Assembly: GCA_002300355.1 (NCBI GenBank)
Contig: NSGV01000001.1
Coordinates: 2,976,001 to 3,040,000, forward strand
Reading direction: 5' to 3'
DNA from: Streptomyces sp. TLI_235
GTDB lineage: Bacteria; Actinomycetota; Actinomycetes; Streptomycetales; Streptomycetaceae
Length of the DNA: 64,000 nucleotides
The notes under the pieces were generated by a model. The model saw nothing but the letters and a program-made list of their open reading frames with translations, searched no databases and was not told where the DNA came from. The position numbers and the translations under genes are program-made. This document shows, one piece after another, positions 60,160-64,000 of the stretch (within the stretch, counting starts at the first letter, position 1; every line of letters starts with the position of its first letter).

Positions 60160-60879
60160 CTAGGAGGCGAGGCCGAGGGCCGCCATCCGACGGGTGTGGG
60201 CCTCGGTGATGCGGGTGAACATCTTGCCGACCTCGACCAGGTCGAAGCCCTGGACGCCAGACCCGCCGACCAGCAGGTTGGAGAGCGCGTCGCGCTCCGC
60301 CACCACCCGCTGGGCCTGGCTGAGCGCCTCGCCCATCAGCCGGCGGCCCCACAGCGCGAGGCGGCCGCCGACCCGCGGGTCCTCCTCGATGGCCTGCCGC
60401 ACCCGATCCACGGCGAACTCGGCGTGCCCGGTGTCGGCCATCACCTTCAGCACCAGCTCGCGGGTGTCGTCGTCCAGCCGGACGGCCACCTCGCGGTAGA
60501 AGTCGGTGGCGATCGAGTCGCCCACGTACGCCTTGACCAGGCCCTCCAGCCAGTCGGACGGCGCCGTCAGCCGGTGGAAGGCCTCCAGCGGCTCCACGAA
60601 CGGGGTCATCACCTCGGTCGGGTCCGCCCCGACCTCGGCCAGCCGGTCGTGCAGCTGCTGGTAGTGCTGGAACTCCGCGGACGCCATCCGGGCCAGCGCG
60701 GCCTTGTCGACCAGGCCGGGCGCGAACTTCGCGTCCTCCGCCAGCCGCTCGAACGCGCTCAGTTCGCCGTAGGCCAGTGCGCCGAGCAGGTCGAGCACCG
60801 CGGCCCGGTAGCCCGGGTCGGCCGAGCAGGCCGCCCAGTCGCCGATCGAGGTGACATCGCCAGATTCCTGAGACTCCAT
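60160..60879 (-). CDS. Ferritin-like fold protein (MiaE-like group)
   Basis: The 239-aa protein starts at ATG 60879. It is almost entirely helical, with carboxylate and His residues spaced as in ferritin-like di-iron proteins: YGELSAFERLAED near 37, SAEFQHYQQLHD near 67, DSIATDFYREVAV near 121 and ADTGHAEFAVDRV near 147. These could give ExxH-type ligands. The group includes tRNA hydroxylases such as MiaE and proteins of unknown function; the M. tuberculosis counterpart beside the RhlE-type helicase gene is, from memory, Rv3210c. It is divergent from the helicase gene. Activity is unknown. Confidence 0.8.
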   Translation of the reverse strand: MESQESGDVTSIGDWAACSADPGYRAAVLDLLGALAYGELSAFERLAEDAKFAPGLVDKAALARMASAEFQHYQQLHDRLAEVGADPTEVMTPFVEPLEAFHRLTAPSDWLEGLVKAYVGDSIATDFYREVAVRLDDDTRELVLKVMADTGHAEFAVDRVRQAIEEDPRVGGRLALWGRRLMGEALSQAQRVVAERDALSNLLVGGSGVQGFDLVEVGKMFTRITEAHTRRMAALGLAS

Positions 60880-61369
60880 GGCTCGCCACCCTAGCCGGGC
60901 CGGTCGGGAACGGAGTAAGGCGCGTCACGTGTTCGAGTGGTCGCGCCCCTGTATGGTGGTAGTGAGGCCTGGTGTGATCGCGCGGCCCGCCACTGGTGGC
61001 AGGCCGCGCAGACGTGCACAGCACAGACATCGCACGGACACCGCATCCGGCCCTCACGTACGCGGATGCCCGGTCGGAGACCCGATCGGCTCCGACCTTG
61101 GCCCGGACTTCGGGCCCAGGCACCGCATCAGTGGCCGAGCGAGGGCCGCCGCGGACCGCGCCGCCCGGCGCAGGTCCCGCGCCAGCCCCTCACGGGAATC
61201 CTCCCCGGCGCCGCCGACGACGCCCCGCGACGGGGCGCCCGCCAGCCGCCCAGGGGCGGGCGCGGTTGTGCGTCCCGACGCAGTCGCAGGGCCGAAGGCC
61301 CCGAACGCGCGACGGGCCGCCCGCTGCACCTGACTCGCTCTCGGCCCCCACCATGGAAGAGGCAGCACC
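60880..61369. other. 490-bp region between the ferritin-like and DEAD-box genes
   Basis: A TATGGT -10-like element near 60951 would give the helicase mRNA a leader of about 410 nt. The hairpin at 60980-61009 lies near the 5' end of that leader. No credible ORF is seen in it. Long structured leaders are common for cold-inducible DEAD-box helicases, so RNA-level control is plausible. Confidence 0.5.
60980..61009 (+). promoter_or_regulatory. Stable hairpin in the helicase leader
   Basis: GCGCGGCC plus GCCAC (60980-60993) pairs with GTGGC plus GGCCGCGC (60996-61009), with one C.A mismatch and a very tight apex. No T-run follows. Confidence 0.5.
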
Positions 61370-63256
<1,887 letters not shown>

Positions 63257-63268
63257 GACACCCCGCAC

Positions 63269-63304
63269 CGGAGGGCGGGCCCGCACGATCGGGCCCGCCC
63301 TCCG
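63269..63304 (+). terminator. Terminator after the DEAD-box gene
   Basis: CGGAGGGCGGGCCCG (63269-63283) pairs perfectly with its complement at 63290-63304 around CACGAT, starting 13 bp past the stop. Confidence 0.8.
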
Positions 63305-63428
63305 GCATGCCCGGGCGCGGCTCCCCACCCCGGGGCTGCCCGCCCCCTGCGGGCCTGTTCTCCTGGCGGGGGTCGGGCGCCCTAAGCTCGGAGGACGAAT
63401 CCACTTGCGCCGTCTGGAGCCCTTCGCG

Positions 63429-64000
63429 ATGAGCACTCCGCAGTTCCTGACCCTGCCCGGCTGTGCCCGTGCGCTGCGGTTGGAGACCGCGCGCGGCGTG
63501 TTCGCCGCGCTGCTGGCCGAGCCGGCGGGGGCGGTGCGGGGCACGGCCCTGCTGGTGCCCGGGTTCACCGGCAGCAAGGAGGACTTCATCGCGCTGCTGG
63601 AGCCGCTGGCGGCGGCCGGCTGGCGGGTGGCGGCGGTCGACCAGCGCGGCCAGCACGAGACGGGCGGCCCGGCCGACCCGGAGGCGTACCGGATCGGGGA
63701 GCTGGCCCGGGACGTGCGGGCGCTGTCGGCGGTGCTGGCCGACCGCGGGCCGCTGCACCTGCTCGGCCATTCGTTCGGCGGGCAGGTGGTGCGGGAGGCC
63801 GTGCTGGACGTCCGCGGGCGGCTGCCCTGGCAGTCGCTGACCCTGCTGTCCTCCGGGCCCGGCGCCATCGACCCGGCCGAGGCGGCCCGCACCAAGCTGT
63901 TGCTGGACGTGCTGCCGGCGATGGACCTGGAGGCGATCTGGCAGGTCATGAAGCAGATGGAGGAGGGCAGCGGGGCCGGTCCCGCGCCGCGGCCGGAGAT
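63429..64000 (+). CDS. Alpha/beta-hydrolase, truncated by the window end
   Basis: ATG 63429 (MSTPQFLTLPGCARALRLE) lies nine bases after GGAG, and a TAAGCT -10-like element precedes at about 63383. The 190 residues in the window show the alpha/beta-hydrolase core: ALLVPGFTGSKEDFIALL near 40-57, AAVDQRGQHETGG near 73, and LHLLGHSFGGQVVREAV near 109 with the nucleophile Ser. The acid and His lie beyond the window. It is a cytosolic lipase/esterase-like enzyme; substrate unknown. Confidence 0.85.
   Translation, partial: MSTPQFLTLPGCARALRLETARGVFAALLAEPAGAVRGTALLVPGFTGSKEDFIALLEPLAAAGWRVAAVDQRGQHETGGPADPEAYRIGELARDVRALSAVLADRGPLHLLGHSFGGQVVREAVLDVRGRLPWQSLTLLSSGPGAIDPAEAARTKLLLDVLPAMDLEAIWQVMKQMEEGSGAGPAPRPE

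Overview
The window is high-GC actinobacterial chromosome. Codon third positions are almost all G or C, GTG starts and 4-nt GTGA start/stop overlaps are common, and several genes look leaderless. A catR-katA pair, a 122-aa WblC/WhiB7 with an AT-hook, a conservon-type kinase, mycoredoxin and paired sigma-R-type promoters point to Streptomycetaceae (Streptomyces or Kitasatospora). The species cannot be told from the sequence. I see no phage, IS element, CRISPR array or plasmid trait; this is core chromosome.

Layout, left to right. 1-8.4 kb: end of a membrane protein gene, aroA, rsgA, an SMR transporter, hisN, a conservon-like kinase plus DUF742 protein, and the katA/catR divergon. 8.4-20 kb: a Sel1-repeat protein, initiator tRNA, a UPF0182 membrane protein, a PPA1309-like protein, a YlbL-type PDZ/Lon protease, moaE, an SDR protein, a zincin-like protein and a NUDIX hydrolase. 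20-27 kb: three AIM24-family genes, the first fused to TerD; a YgjP-like metallopeptidase; an E1/ThiF-like protein; an ABC1/UbiB kinase. 27-33.9 kb: a small basic protein, wblC with an attenuator leader, an unrecognised 156-aa protein, uvrD2, mycoredoxin, a GntR regulator and nudC. 34-42 kb: M20 peptidase, FtsX/LolD-type ABC exporter with PadR regulator, an EEP nuclease/phosphatase and a SpoIIE-type phosphatase. 42-49.3 kb: adnB, adnA and an alkyltransferase-like protein. 49-58 kb: a kinase-like/flippase membrane fusion, moeZ, and an epimerase/membrane protein/glycosyltransferase group. 57.5-64 kb: alpha/beta hydrolase, TetR regulator, DUF3107, a small membrane protein, ferritin-like protein, DEAD-box helicase, and a truncated alpha/beta hydrolase.

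From memory, much of this gene order (UPF0182, PDZ protease, zincin, ABC1 kinase, whiB7, uvrD2, mrx1, nudC, adnAB, ATL, moeZ, TetR, DUF3107, ferritin-like, RhlE-type helicase) also occurs in Mycobacterium tuberculosis around Rv3193c-Rv3211. The block is therefore an old actinobacterial neighbourhood rich in stress and repair functions: thiol redox, ribosome-antibiotic response, double-strand break resection, NAD(H) and alkylation housekeeping.

The strongest regulatory signals are: (i) a ribosome-type attenuator before wblC, in which a hairpin spanning the stop codon of the upstream ORF competes with a T-tailed terminator; (ii) two matches to the sigma-R consensus GGAAT-N18/19-GTT, before mycoredoxin and moeZ; (iii) a perfect CatR-like palindrome inside the katA promoter; (iv) two perfect, inverted DnaA boxes far from any dnaA gene; (v) a DEAD-box helicase whose only start upstream of its Q-motif is CTG, preceded by an ideal ribosome binding site. 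No wholly new system stands out. The TerD-AIM24 operon, the 156-aa protein in the wblC leader transcript, and the kinase-like/flippase fusion are the least understood units.
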